NCBI GenBank assembly: GCA_036504595.1
Contig: DASXUX010000004.1
Location: forward strand, 105,646 to 169,645
DNA: 64,000 nt
Reading direction: 5' to 3'
From: DASXUX01 sp036504595
GTDB lineage: Bacteria > Planctomycetota > SZUA-567 > H5-PLA8
Both the position numbers and the translations under genes were made by a program. Positions 50,361 through 58,768 of this stretch are shown one piece after another. The notes below the pieces were generated by a model. It ran no database searches. It saw only the letters and a list, made by a program, of their open reading frames with translations, and had not been told where the DNA came from. Numbering within the stretch: position 1 is the stretch's first letter; every line of letters starts with the position of its first letter.

Positions 50361-51725
50361 ATGAAACGCGCGAGCGGGGTTTTACTGCATATCACCAATC
50401 TGCCCAGTGAGCAGGGCATCGGCGATCTGGGCCAGTGGGCGTACGCTTGGGTCGATTTCCTGGCAGCCGCAAAGCAGCAGTACTGGCAGATTCTACCGTT
50501 AGGGCCCACTGGGTACGGAGATTCTCCGTACTCCTCGTTCTCGGCTTTCGCGGGAAATCCGCTGCTGATCTCGCTGGACAGGCTCGTCGCGGATGAGTTG
50601 CTCAAACCCAGCGATATCGAGAAGTACGACGGACCGCCACACAAAGTGCTCTTCGAGAGAATCAAAGAGTACAAGCACGCGCATCTGCAGAAAGCGTACA
50701 AGAACTTTTTGCGCGGCTCGCCGCTGCGAGGCGAGTTCGAGAACTTTTGCAGTTCCAACGCGTGGCTCGAACACTACGCCCTCTTCATGGCTAAGAGGGA
50801 TAGCGGCGATTCGTGCTTCCCGCGTTTCGAACAGTTCCTCTTTTTCCGTCAGTTCCAGCCGTTAAAGGCATACGCCAACAAAAAAGGCATCCAGATCGTC
50901 GGCGACATGCCGATGTATGTCGCCTCGGACAGCGTGGACAAAGAGGAGTGGCCCGATCTATTCGACCAGGAGCGCGGGTTCTCGGCAGGCACGCCGCCGA
51001 GCGACATCTTTCCGCAGGGACAATCGTGGGGCAATCCGCTTTACCGATGGGACAAGCATCGTGAGACGGGCTATAGGTGGTGGATTGACCGTGCCCGGTG
51101 GCTGCTCACGCTGGTGGATATCGTCCGCTTGGACTATTTTGGGGGTTACATGCGGTACTGGGCGAACAACGGCGGCAAAGGGCATTGGCGCAATGGGCCG
51201 GCCTACGATCTTTTCGAAAAGACAAGGCAAGCGTTGGGTGGTCTGCCGTTCATTGCGGAGGATCTCGGCGAATGGACGCCTGAACTCCGCGACTTCCGCA
51301 ATCGCTTCAATTTTCCGGGGATGAAGATCCTGCAGAACGCTTTCGACGGCAGCCGAGAGAACCAGTATCTGCCCGAGAATTTCGATAGCACCAATTGTGT
51401 CGTTTACACGGGAACCCACGATAACGACACGACCAAGGGCTGGTATCAGCACGCGTCGTTTAACGTCCAGCAACGCGTGCGCGACTACGTGAAAGCCGAC
51501 GGGCGCGACGTTTCCTGGGATCTGTTGAAAGTGGCAACCCGCAGCAAGGCGGACTTGATGATCATCCCCTACCAGGACGTGCTATGTCTTGGCAGTGAGG
51601 CGCGCTCCAACACACCCGGAACCGTCAGCGCAAACAACTGGGCATGGCGAATGCAACCCCAAATGGTCACAGCCAAGATTGCCGATTCGCTCGGATGGCT
51701 GACGCGGGAAGGGCACCGTGGTTGA
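50361..51725 (+). CDS. malQ: 4-alpha-glucanotransferase (amylomaltase)
   Basis: The 454-residue GH77 enzyme begins KRASGVLLHITNLPSEQGIG. It keeps the nucleophile Asp258 (VRLDYFGGY, where most relatives have RIDHFRGF), acid/base Glu300 (FIAEDLG) and Asp354 (GTHDND). QSWGNPLYRWD is conserved. The loop after the nucleophile is shorter than usual (WANNGGKGHW instead of IPAGE-type sequence), and the protein is about 40 residues shorter than common MalQ. It moves alpha-1,4-glucan segments between chains in the cytoplasm and fits with the branching enzyme nearby. Confidence 0.93.
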   Translation: MKRASGVLLHITNLPSEQGIGDLGQWAYAWVDFLAAAKQQYWQILPLGPTGYGDSPYSSFSAFAGNPLLISLDRLVADELLKPSDIEKYDGPPHKVLFERIKEYKHAHLQKAYKNFLRGSPLRGEFENFCSSNAWLEHYALFMAKRDSGDSCFPRFEQFLFFRQFQPLKAYANKKGIQIVGDMPMYVASDSVDKEEWPDLFDQERGFSAGTPPSDIFPQGQSWGNPLYRWDKHRETGYRWWIDRARWLLTLVDIVRLDYFGGYMRYWANNGGKGHWRNGPAYDLFEKTRQALGGLPFIAEDLGEWTPELRDFRNRFNFPGMKILQNAFDGSRENQYLPENFDSTNCVVYTGTHDNDTTKGWYQHASFNVQQRVRDYVKADGRDVSWDLLKVATRSKADLMIIPYQDVLCLGSEARSNTPGTVSANNWAWRMQPQMVTAKIADSLGWLTREGHRG

Positions 51726-52066
51726 ACTGAGCGCGCAACCTGAGTTAACGAAGGGCTTCGCCGTCGATGTGTCGTCCGGAAAAAGGTGTAGCCTAGCCGC
51801 AGTACGGAAAGCCGCGGCACCCGCGATTCGCTCGTCACGTACGTCAGCTCGCTGACGTGTCCGGATTGGAGCCTTACCGACCCACGCTTAGCCAATACGG
51901 CAGGCAGGGCGCCTGCGGCACGATGCATTGGCCACGGCGCGGGTCAATATCTATATGCATCTCACATGTCGCGAATAGAACAATGCGAGCAGGATATGGA
52001 GTACGCTTTGCGTTGCACTATGTCGCGAGCAAAGACAATCATCACTCGCATTTAAGGAGATAGGTC
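51726..52066. other. Spacer with two small palindromes
   Basis: ACGTCAGC and GCTGACGT (51841-51858) form a hairpin. CAGGC and GCCTG pair around AGGGC (51901-51915) and resemble the dispersed palindromes at 16.9 and 26.0 kb. One may end malQ transcription. No gene is seen before 52067. Confidence 0.5.
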
Positions 52067-52222
52067 ATGCTTGGAACCGTTTTGATCGTCGTGCTCGTGC
52101 TCGCCTTGCTTGGAGCTTTCCCTACGTGGTCGCACAGTCGCGATTGGGGTTACGGGCCGAGCGGCGGCTTGGGTATCGTTCTTCTGATCGTCCTTATCTT
52201 ACTGCTCAGTGGACGACTCTAA
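52067..52222 (+). CDS. DUF3309-type small membrane protein
   Basis: ATG 52067 follows AAGGAGA. The 51-residue product is a hydrophobic helix (LIVVLVLALLGAFPTW), a short polar turn with HSRDWGYGPSGG, and a second helix (LGIVLLIVLILLLSGRL). This is the pattern of DUF3309, a family of tiny membrane proteins often near stress and KaiB-type genes. Function unknown. Confidence 0.85.
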   Translation: MLGTVLIVVLVLALLGAFPTWSHSRDWGYGPSGGLGIVLLIVLILLLSGRL

Positions 52223-52289
52223 GTTGCCCCAAGACGGGCTCACCGCAGAGAACTTGGGGCAAGGTCATCTGATCGCCTGGAGATGTAAA

Positions 52290-52985
52290 ATGTTCACAAA
52301 CCTGGTGGTGCTCTTGAGCAGCATTGCGCTGGTCGTGCTGATAGGCACTCCTCCATTAGGCGAGTCTGCTTTCGCGGCTGAAAAGGGGCTGAAGCAACCC
52401 ATATTTCTGTTGTGTCCGCATAACAAAGGACGTGACGCTTGGTCGTTGTTCTTCGTCGTTGACGAGAATAACCACAGCAAAATATTGTCGCTCGGACTGG
52501 AGAAGCTCGTCAAACAGAACTCCAAGGATTCGTCGTACAGGGAGGTTATCGCTGCGCAGCATGACCCAAGAGTCAGGTGCGAACGCGTCGCTGAACTGGA
52601 CGCCAAGGACTTCGCCACGCTGGAATTAACCGTTGAAAAGGACAACCTGCTGCACGTTTCTCTCGCACGGCAAGTGGACGGTTCGATGGACATGATGATC
52701 AGCGCACGCGTGAGTTCGTCCGGCCGCTTTGTCATCGGCGGGAGAGAATCAGCCAAGCGCGACTTGGTGGTGCACTACGATCCCATTCGCGCGCTGTGGC
52801 TGGTCAAGGCGAAGACCCTGCATGATTATAAGGACGTACCAATTGCGGATGCACCCGGACGGGTCATGTCCGGTCTTGTCTTTCCCATCACCGGAACCGG
52901 AATCTACCTGGTTCTGGGAGTGTGGGCAGATAATGAAGATGTGGTGATTCTGATGGACCGAACGGAAGTCTTCGCCGGCGATTAG
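52290..52985 (+). CDS. Secreted protein of unknown function
   Basis: ATG 52290 after GGAG gives 231 residues starting with a signal peptide (LVVLLSSIALVVLIGTPPLG to SAFAAE). The mature part is mixed alpha/beta (FLLCPHNKGRDAWSLFFVVD; VIGGRESAKRDLVVHYDPIR). No known domain is recognised. It begins 67 bp after the DUF3309 gene and is probably in the same transcript. A periplasmic stress role is only a guess from its neighbours. Confidence 0.65.
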   Translation: MFTNLVVLLSSIALVVLIGTPPLGESAFAAEKGLKQPIFLLCPHNKGRDAWSLFFVVDENNHSKILSLGLEKLVKQNSKDSSYREVIAAQHDPRVRCERVAELDAKDFATLELTVEKDNLLHVSLARQVDGSMDMMISARVSSSGRFVIGGRESAKRDLVVHYDPIRALWLVKAKTLHDYKDVPIADAPGRVMSGLVFPITGTGIYLVLGVWADNEDVVILMDRTEVFAGD

Positions 52986-53075
52986 TGGTGCGCTCGCAGC
53001 AGATTGTGAGGCCGTGCTTTCAGGTACGCATAAAACACATTGACGCCGATCAGTTTGAAGCAAAGGGATACTGCA

Positions 53076-53621
53076 ATGGAGAGTTCAGCGGTTGTGACGA
53101 AGGGTGCGACCGAAGAGTACGCACAGTGGCCTTTCGACGCGAGGATCGATAGTTGGGCGGAAGGCACACTGATGTCAATCGATGCCGATGGAGCAAAGCT
53201 CTCAATTCGTGGAGCAAAGCGCCCGTATGCATCGGAGTATGCAAAGATGCTGCAAAGCATCCAGGAAAAGACGGCAAAGCTGACGCAGGCAGAACGCAAG
53301 ATCAAGGCCTCAGAGATCCGCCAGAGCTGGACCCAAGCCCTCGAAACGGCGCATGCGCTGGGCGTGGAGGCGGACAGCGACCTGACCTTCCACCTTCCGA
53401 GCAAGAACCACAGTCTCGTGATCGTGGACGAGACGGCGCTATACGACCATGTGACGGTATCGACGGGATCGACGGACAGTTTGACCGATGCCGAATGCGC
53501 CGCGGTGCATGCGATGAAGGACTTGAAAGTTGGTGAATGCGTAGTGGTGGGCTATGAAAGGGGCATCCTTAGGAACACCGCCTACGTAGTGATCAAGGCG
53601 AATAAATGTGTGGCAAAGTAA
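53076..53621 (+). CDS. Hypothetical soluble protein, 181 aa
   Basis: ATG 53076 follows AAGGGATA. No signal peptide is seen. The N-terminal half (WAEGTLMSIDADGAKLSIRG) looks like a small beta domain. A charged helix follows (MLQSIQEKTAKLTQAERKIK). The C-terminal part (VGECVVVGYERGILRNTAYV) could be another small beta domain. No family is recognised. It lies in a same-strand series of short genes (52.1-54.2 kb). Confidence 0.65.
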   Translation: MESSAVVTKGATEEYAQWPFDARIDSWAEGTLMSIDADGAKLSIRGAKRPYASEYAKMLQSIQEKTAKLTQAERKIKASEIRQSWTQALETAHALGVEADSDLTFHLPSKNHSLVIVDETALYDHVTVSTGSTDSLTDAECAAVHAMKDLKVGECVVVGYERGILRNTAYVVIKANKCVAK

Positions 53622-53798
53622 AATCCAAGGTGAGCCTGCCACCGGACGGGTTCGCAAGCATCCGCCCGGCTTACGCAGATGAATTAGACGCCCTTGCAGC
53701 GACTTAGGGCTTGGCGGTTGCCTGGAATGATACTTGCTCAAAAGTTCAGGTAAACGTCCCAATCTGGGATGTATGGAACAGCGAGAAGGGTTTTGATC

Positions 53799-54218
53799 AT
53801 GGCGAACAGAGTTATCTTGGCCGCGGTGTTGGCCTTAGGCTTGGGGGGAACTGCCTTTGCGGCCACAGAGGCAAATAAGGAAGACAGCACAATCACTGTC
53901 AAAGGCATTCTGCAGGAGGACAAGAACGGCTTCTTCCTCAGTGCCGATGGCGTGATCTATGACGTCCGCATCAACAACGAAAGCAAAGCCGACATGCATA
54001 AGTTCTATACCGGCCTGGAAGGCGACTTAGTCGAAGTTTCGGGCGTGCTCCATACAGAGGTCGCTGACAATAAACCGTATATGATTCTTTATTCTAACGA
54101 TATCACGCGTCTGAAAGGTGAAAGGGTGCCCGTGGCACAACGACCGGTCCGCGAAGTCTATGTTGAGCATCCGCACAGCAGCGGCATCGACGTTCCCTTT
54201 GTACATATTCATTGGTGA
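53799..54218 (+). CDS. Small secreted OB-fold-like protein
   Basis: ATG 53799 follows GAGAAGGG. A signal peptide (VILAAVLALGLGGTAFAATE) leads to a 115-residue mature protein. It has strands like STITVKGILQEDKNGFFLSA, GDLVEVSGVLHTEV and YMILYSNDITRLKGE, a pattern seen in small OB-fold exported proteins. The His-rich end (EHPHSSGIDVPFVHIHW) might bind metal. It is followed by a strong terminator, so it closes the unit. Confidence 0.7.
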   Translation: MANRVILAAVLALGLGGTAFAATEANKEDSTITVKGILQEDKNGFFLSADGVIYDVRINNESKADMHKFYTGLEGDLVEVSGVLHTEVADNKPYMILYSNDITRLKGERVPVAQRPVREVYVEHPHSSGIDVPFVHIHW

Positions 54219-54233
54219 GAAGTAGTAACTGCT

Positions 54234-54271
54234 AACGTCTGCCGCCGGTTTGTTTGCCGGTGGCAGACGTT
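54234..54271. terminator. Strong 15-bp stem-loop
   Basis: AACGTCTGCCGCCGG pairs with CCGGTGGCAGACGTT around TTTGTTTG, with one G-T pair. It lies 15 bp after the secreted OB-fold-like gene and before the FAD/Rieske gene. There is no long T-run, but stem strength and place fit a terminator. Confidence 0.75.
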
Positions 54272-54326
54272 ACACCACAATTGCAGGGTGCGGTTTCAAG
54301 GCGGCAGGAATTGAAAGGGTAGAAGC

Positions 54327-55844
54327 ATGCAGACCAAATCGCTATGGACTGAATCAGTGCCGCAAACCGAATTTTCCGCTTTGACTAACTACTTCGATGT
54401 AGACGTCGCCATCGTCGGGGGCGGCATCACGGGTTTGACGGCGGCGATCCTGCTGCAGCGCGCCGGAAAGCACGTCGCGGTGATCGATAACGCACAAATC
54501 GCCAAGGGTGAATCCGGCTATACAACCGCGCATCTCACCCAAGTGCTTGACAACCGGTACCATCAATTGATTTCAGACTTCGGAGAAGACCAGGCCCGTC
54601 TTGTCGCGGCCTCTAAGCGGGCCGCCATCGACTGCATCGAAGCGCTCACTGCTGATTACCGCATTGCCTGCGGATTCGAACATGTGCCCGGTTTTCTGTA
54701 TTCCGAAAACGACACTGCCGGCGATCTGGCCCAAGAAGCCGAAGCCATGGGCAAGGTAAAGATCTCTGCTGAACTGCTTCCCGCGGCGCCGCTTCCCTTC
54801 AAGACCAAGCAGGCCATCCGGATCGACAACCAGGGCCAGTTCCACCCGCGCCAGTACATGCTCGCCCTGGCCGCCGAGATTGTGCGCAAGGATGGTCATA
54901 TCTTTGAGCACACCCGCGTTACCCATGTCGAGGATGGCACGCCATGCCGGGTCGAGTTCGATCGCGGACATATCACTGCGCGACACGTCATCATTGCGGC
55001 GAACGTTCCGGTGACGAACTGGCTCTTCTTGAACACCAAAATATCCGCCTATCGCACCTACGCTTTAGGCGCAAAGTTGCGCACCCCCCTGCAGCCCGGT
55101 CTGTATTGGGATACCGCCGATCCCTATCATTACATCCGCACCTACCGCGATCCATCGGAGGGCGATATCTTGATCGTCGGGGGCGAGGACCACAAGACCG
55201 GGACGAAGGAAGATACCGTAACGTGCTTCGAGAAACTGGAACTCTATGCGCGCGCGCATTTCGACATTGGCGCCGTGCCTTATTACTGGTCGGGACAGAT
55301 CATTAAACCGCTCGATGGGCTGCCGTACATCGGACTGAACTCGCTCTCGAAGCATGTTTACGTCTCGACGGGCTACAACGGGAATGGAATGACCTTCGGC
55401 ACCTTGGGCGCGATGCTGCTGACCGATTTGATTCTCGAACGGCCGAGCGAATGGGCCGCGCTTTACACCGCAACCCGCCTCCATCCGCTAGCCTCGATCG
55501 GGAACTTCATCGCGGAAAACAAAGATGTTCCGCTGCACATGATCGGCGATCGGCTCGCGCACGGAGATGTGCAGACCACGGACGAGATTCAGCCCAACGA
55601 AGGCAAACTCATCAGCGTCGAAGGGCACAAAGTCGCGGCCTATCGCGATGCAGAGGGCTCTCTGCATGCCTGCTCCGCCGTCTGTCCGCACATGGGCGGC
55701 ATCGTCCACTGGAATAGCGCCGAGTCGAGTTGGGACTGCCCCTGCCACGGCTCACGCTTCACGGCCCAAGGCAAAATGACGAACGGCCCGGCGGTCTCGG
55801 ATCTGAAGCCAGTCAGCGTTCCTGAACCCGCAGCGGCCAGATGA
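54327..55844 (+). CDS. FAD-dependent oxidoreductase with C-terminal Rieske domain
   Basis: The 505-residue protein has a DAO-type FAD-binding fold (VDVAIVGGGITGLTAAILLQ, about residue 25) and the family's YNGNGMTFG near residue 350. A Rieske [2Fe-2S] domain at the C-terminus carries CPHMGG and CPCHGS (ligands C-x-H and C-x-x-H). Such fusions are glycine/amine-oxidase-like or electron-transfer flavoproteins; the substrate is unknown. It starts after GAAAGGG and is the first gene after the terminator at 54.2 kb. It often occurs in stress-linked islands. Confidence 0.92.
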   Translation: MQTKSLWTESVPQTEFSALTNYFDVDVAIVGGGITGLTAAILLQRAGKHVAVIDNAQIAKGESGYTTAHLTQVLDNRYHQLISDFGEDQARLVAASKRAAIDCIEALTADYRIACGFEHVPGFLYSENDTAGDLAQEAEAMGKVKISAELLPAAPLPFKTKQAIRIDNQGQFHPRQYMLALAAEIVRKDGHIFEHTRVTHVEDGTPCRVEFDRGHITARHVIIAANVPVTNWLFLNTKISAYRTYALGAKLRTPLQPGLYWDTADPYHYIRTYRDPSEGDILIVGGEDHKTGTKEDTVTCFEKLELYARAHFDIGAVPYYWSGQIIKPLDGLPYIGLNSLSKHVYVSTGYNGNGMTFGTLGAMLLTDLILERPSEWAALYTATRLHPLASIGNFIAENKDVPLHMIGDRLAHGDVQTTDEIQPNEGKLISVEGHKVAAYRDAEGSLHACSAVCPHMGGIVHWNSAESSWDCPCHGSRFTAQGKMTNGPAVSDLKPVSVPEPAAAR

Positions 55845-55859
55845 GATTGATTTGCCGCA

Positions 55860-56276
55860 ATGGAGTCCAGCATGTCCTCTTGCCTGCATCTGGACGCAAG
55901 GAGCGCTAACACGCTCCTTGCGCGGCGTGGGATGAACATGAGCGTGCGCTTTGATTCCTCCGGCCAAGTCAGGGTCCAGCTTCCGCTGCTTGAGCTCCGC
56001 ATCACCGGGCGGTTGGTGGTCGGCACCCAGCAGATCCGACTCACTCTGCACAAGTGGTTTCTCTGGATGCCGCTGGCGCTAAAATTGGTGCTCTGGCTTG
56101 TTCCTTGGGACGTGCGCGCCGCGGTGAACCGTGTCTCCGGGACGGAGATCGACATTCACCTCGAAAAATTGCAGCAGCCTATTCGGCGAAGCCTGGACCA
56201 TCTGACCGTTACGCAGTTTGCCATTCCAGGTGAAGGTGGCGCTGTTCTGAGCGCGTACTTCCATTGGAAGGAGTGA
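55860..56276 (+). CDS. Hypothetical protein, 138 aa
   Basis: The frame starts 15 bp after the Rieske gene. An amphipathic N-terminal part (VRFDSSGQVRVQLPLLELRI) precedes a hydrophobic stretch (WFLWMPLALKLVLWLVPW), which may be one membrane segment. The C-terminal part (PIRRSLDHLTVTQFAIPGEG) is strand-rich. The small gene after it begins with a similar SSLHLDP motif, and the two may be related. ATG 55860 has a weak ribosome-binding site; ATG 55932 and 55938 are alternatives. Confidence 0.6.
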   Translation: MESSMSSCLHLDARSANTLLARRGMNMSVRFDSSGQVRVQLPLLELRITGRLVVGTQQIRLTLHKWFLWMPLALKLVLWLVPWDVRAAVNRVSGTEIDIHLEKLQQPIRRSLDHLTVTQFAIPGEGGAVLSAYFHWKE

Positions 56277-56283
56277 GCAGAAT

Positions 56284-56523
56284 ATGGCTTCGTCACTGCA
56301 CTTGGACCCAGCGGACTTGAAGAAGGTCGCCGCCACATACTTCGGCGTGACGGTTACGCAGAAGGACGGTGATTTCATTGTGTCCTGGCCCGCCAATAAG
56401 ATCAGTGCCAGCCTGCGCAGTCTCCGGCTCGCCGGTGCGTTCACGATTGGAAACTTGACGGTTGAAGTGCAGAGCATCGACATCGCCGAGGCCGGGATAG
56501 ATGTAAAGTTCTCAGCAAACTGA
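56284..56523 (+). CDS. Hypothetical protein, 79 aa
   Basis: ATG 56284 follows AAGGAG inside the end of the previous gene. The product (SSLHLDPADLKKVAATYFGV, then SWPANKISASLRSLRLAGAF) is predicted mostly beta, soluble and without signal peptide. It ends IDIAEAGIDVKFSAN. No family is recognised; tight spacing marks it as part of the FAD/Rieske transcript. Confidence 0.62.
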   Translation: MASSLHLDPADLKKVAATYFGVTVTQKDGDFIVSWPANKISASLRSLRLAGAFTIGNLTVEVQSIDIAEAGIDVKFSAN

Positions 56524-56560
56524 ACGCGAAACCGGCGGTCGCCGTCTGCCTGAATTTCCG

Positions 56561-57148
56561 TTACGTGCGCTTCTTCTTGAATTCCCGCGCCGACACGCGG
56601 AACGTCCGGTTCGACAGCGCACGGACCACCTTTTTGGGCAAACGCAAGAGCGCGACGGAATGCTTCGGGAAAATCAACACCAGAGTTCCAGCGATGATTC
56701 CGCCGGATTCAATGGCCAGCGTGTGCAATCCCACGCGCGCGCCGTCATCTGTTCCGAAGCAACCGCATTCGATGTTCAGATCACGCGCCAACGCGGAAAG
56801 CACCGCCGCGCTGAAGCCCAGGAACATCAGCAGCGACACGAGCGCCGAACCGCGCACCCATAGCCCGCATATCAGCAGCAACCCGATCACAATTTCCATC
56901 CAAGGGAGCGTGACGGCGACAAACTGGTTGCCGAACGGGGGCAGCAGGTCGAAATTGGCAACCGCTTGCGCGAACGCGGCGCTATTGGGCACCTTGACGA
57001 GGCCGGCGTAAAGCAGCGAAGCTCCCAGCGCCAGGCGCGCCAGCAGCGTAAGGAGGGAAAACAGCCGCGCACCTAGCAATGGCTCTGATTTGGCAGCAAC
57101 GACGAATGGGGCAGAACAATAGTGAATGAGGCTTGATACGAGCTTCAT
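56561..57148 (-). CDS. DoxX/MauE-like membrane protein
   Basis: ATG 57148 after AGAGGT gives 195 residues. Four membrane helices (LFSLLTLLARLALGASLLYA; LPWMEIVIGLLLICGLWV; ALVSLLMFLGFSAAVLSALA; GGIIAGTLVLIF) and the short motif NIECGCFGTDD match the MauE/DoxX family, where the cysteine pair is redox-active. Such proteins help maintain disulfide or quinone redox state in the membrane. The gene converges on the FAD/Rieske operon. Confidence 0.85.
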   Translation of the reverse strand: MKLVSSLIHYCSAPFVVAAKSEPLLGARLFSLLTLLARLALGASLLYAGLVKVPNSAAFAQAVANFDLLPPFGNQFVAVTLPWMEIVIGLLLICGLWVRGSALVSLLMFLGFSAAVLSALARDLNIECGCFGTDDGARVGLHTLAIESGGIIAGTLVLIFPKHSVALLRLPKKVVRALSNRTFRVSAREFKKKRT

Positions 57149-57212
57149 CGGATAAACCTCTATTTTCTGGCAACAACTCCTTGCGCGAAGCATATGTCCA
57201 AGGGTGCTGTCT

Positions 57213-57449
57213 TCACTGGACGTTGATGATCTCGCCGTTGTGAACTTCCACCCAATAGGATGCATTCTGTTCGCGCTTCTCCAGTGCGAGATAGTTCACG
57301 CGAAAACAATCTATTTTGCCAACCTTGAATAACCAATTGATGCGGAGCTTCGAGCCTTCCTTCTCGCCGAATCGTTGCTTAACCGCTCCCAACGGAGTGA
57401 GTGTCTTGTTCTTCCGAGCGACCTGCGTGGCTTGAATTGTGGCTGTCAT
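57213..57449 (-). CDS. Hypothetical protein, 78 aa
   Basis: ATG 57449 follows AAGGAG. The product (TPLGAVKQRFGEKEGSKLRI, then VNYLALEKREQNASYWVEVH) is small, soluble and basic. No family is recognised. It precedes the DoxX/MauE-like gene on the same strand by 64 bp and may be co-transcribed. Confidence 0.62.
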   Translation of the reverse strand: MTATIQATQVARKNKTLTPLGAVKQRFGEKEGSKLRINWLFKVGKIDCFRVNYLALEKREQNASYWVEVHNGEIINVQ

Positions 57450-57500
57450 CACTGCTCCTTGTCGAGGACTCAACTTGCCGGCATTTCCCGGCGCTCCAGT

Positions 57501-58649
57501 TTACCTCGGTTGAAACCCCCGCGCGTCACGTGGCAGCACGATCGTGAAGGTCGTGCCCGCGTCACGCGAACTGGTTACGCGTACCGACCCACCGTGTGCT
57601 TCGGCGATTCCATTCACGAGCGTCAGGCCTAATCCCCAGCCCTTCTTCTTCGACTTCTGGGCGGCCACCGTTCTGTGAAACTGCTGAAAAACGGCGCGTT
57701 GCTCTTCATTCGAAAGCGGAACACCCTCGTTGTGTACGGAGATCTCCACCTGCTCGTTTGAAGAGCAGAGATCGATCTTGATAGGCGTATTCTCAGATCC
57801 ATACTTCACTGCATTTTGAATCAGGTTCTCAGCCGCACGGCGTAGACCGGAGCGGCTCGAGAAACCTGTTGTCGTTTGTCCCTGCAGGTGAAAACGCGCC
57901 CCGTAAGTGGACGCGAACTCCCGGACCAACTCCTGCAGCAAACTCAGCAGGTCAAACTCTTCCAGCGTTAGACGCAGTCGTTCACCGGCGTGAATGGCGT
58001 TCGCATCCAGGACGTCACGCGCCATGTGCTCCGCCCGTTGAATAGCATCCACAAGCCGGTCTGAAAGGACAGCGCGATGCGCGTCGTCTGCTGCGCGAGC
58101 GACCAGACGTGCGTTCGCATGAGCGGCCATAAGCGCATTGAGCAGGTCGTGGCTCAACAGCGCCACGAAGCGCTCGCGCAGGTCGCGTTCAGCCTGCAGT
58201 TGCCGCATGGTGTCGTGCTCTTGCCGGCGGGTCGCCTCGCCAAAGCTATCCGCAGCCGCGCTGTAGACCGAGAAAAGAACATCCAGCACCCGATTGCGTG
58301 CTTCATCGGGCGTCGGCTTCACGGTGTCGAGAAAAGCGAAGACGACCTGGCGCATGATGTTGAATTCGTGGAGCATTGCAATCGCGGTGTAATTGCCGAG
58401 TTGGAAGCGGTGTGCTGCGAAGCTTGTACCTACCTGCGTGACGTTTACGGCGTGTGCAGAGGCTAGGGCTTCTGCCAAACTGTCGAGTAATAGCGGAATC
58501 CCATCCCGAAGTTCCTCAAAAGTATGCCTGCTCGCCGCTGGTATCTCGCATTTAAGTCGTTTAACCCACTCCACTAGCATGGGCTCGCGATTAGCGCGGA
58601 TGAATTCAGCCAAGTGAATATTAGTTACAACATCAAGCTCGTTCGGCAT
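57501..58649 (-). CDS. Sensor histidine kinase with RsbR-like N-terminal domain
   Basis: ATG 58649 gives 382 residues. The N-terminal 150 residues (FIRANREPMLVEWVKRLKCE, with further helices) resemble the RsbRD/globin-like sensor domain. The HisKA motif LLSHDLLNALMAA carries the phosphorylated His. The ATPase has NLIQNAVKYG, GWGLGLTLVNGIAEAHGG and DAGTTFTIVLP. No membrane segment is seen, so it is a cytoplasmic sensor. No response regulator is adjacent; the hybrid kinase next to it carries a receiver domain that could be its partner. Confidence 0.9.
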   Translation of the reverse strand: MPNELDVVTNIHLAEFIRANREPMLVEWVKRLKCEIPAASRHTFEELRDGIPLLLDSLAEALASAHAVNVTQVGTSFAAHRFQLGNYTAIAMLHEFNIMRQVVFAFLDTVKPTPDEARNRVLDVLFSVYSAAADSFGEATRRQEHDTMRQLQAERDLRERFVALLSHDLLNALMAAHANARLVARAADDAHRAVLSDRLVDAIQRAEHMARDVLDANAIHAGERLRLTLEEFDLLSLLQELVREFASTYGARFHLQGQTTTGFSSRSGLRRAAENLIQNAVKYGSENTPIKIDLCSSNEQVEISVHNEGVPLSNEEQRAVFQQFHRTVAAQKSKKKGWGLGLTLVNGIAEAHGGSVRVTSSRDAGTTFTIVLPRDARGFQPR

Positions 58650-58768
58650 TTCCGTGAACCTTCCGGCAACGGAACGAGCAAATAGGAGGCTCAGCGAGAG
58701 ATCTCGCCACAATGGGAGTGCGCTTGCACACGCGGACTACTGCGTGTGCTCCGCGGCATTTCAGCGAT

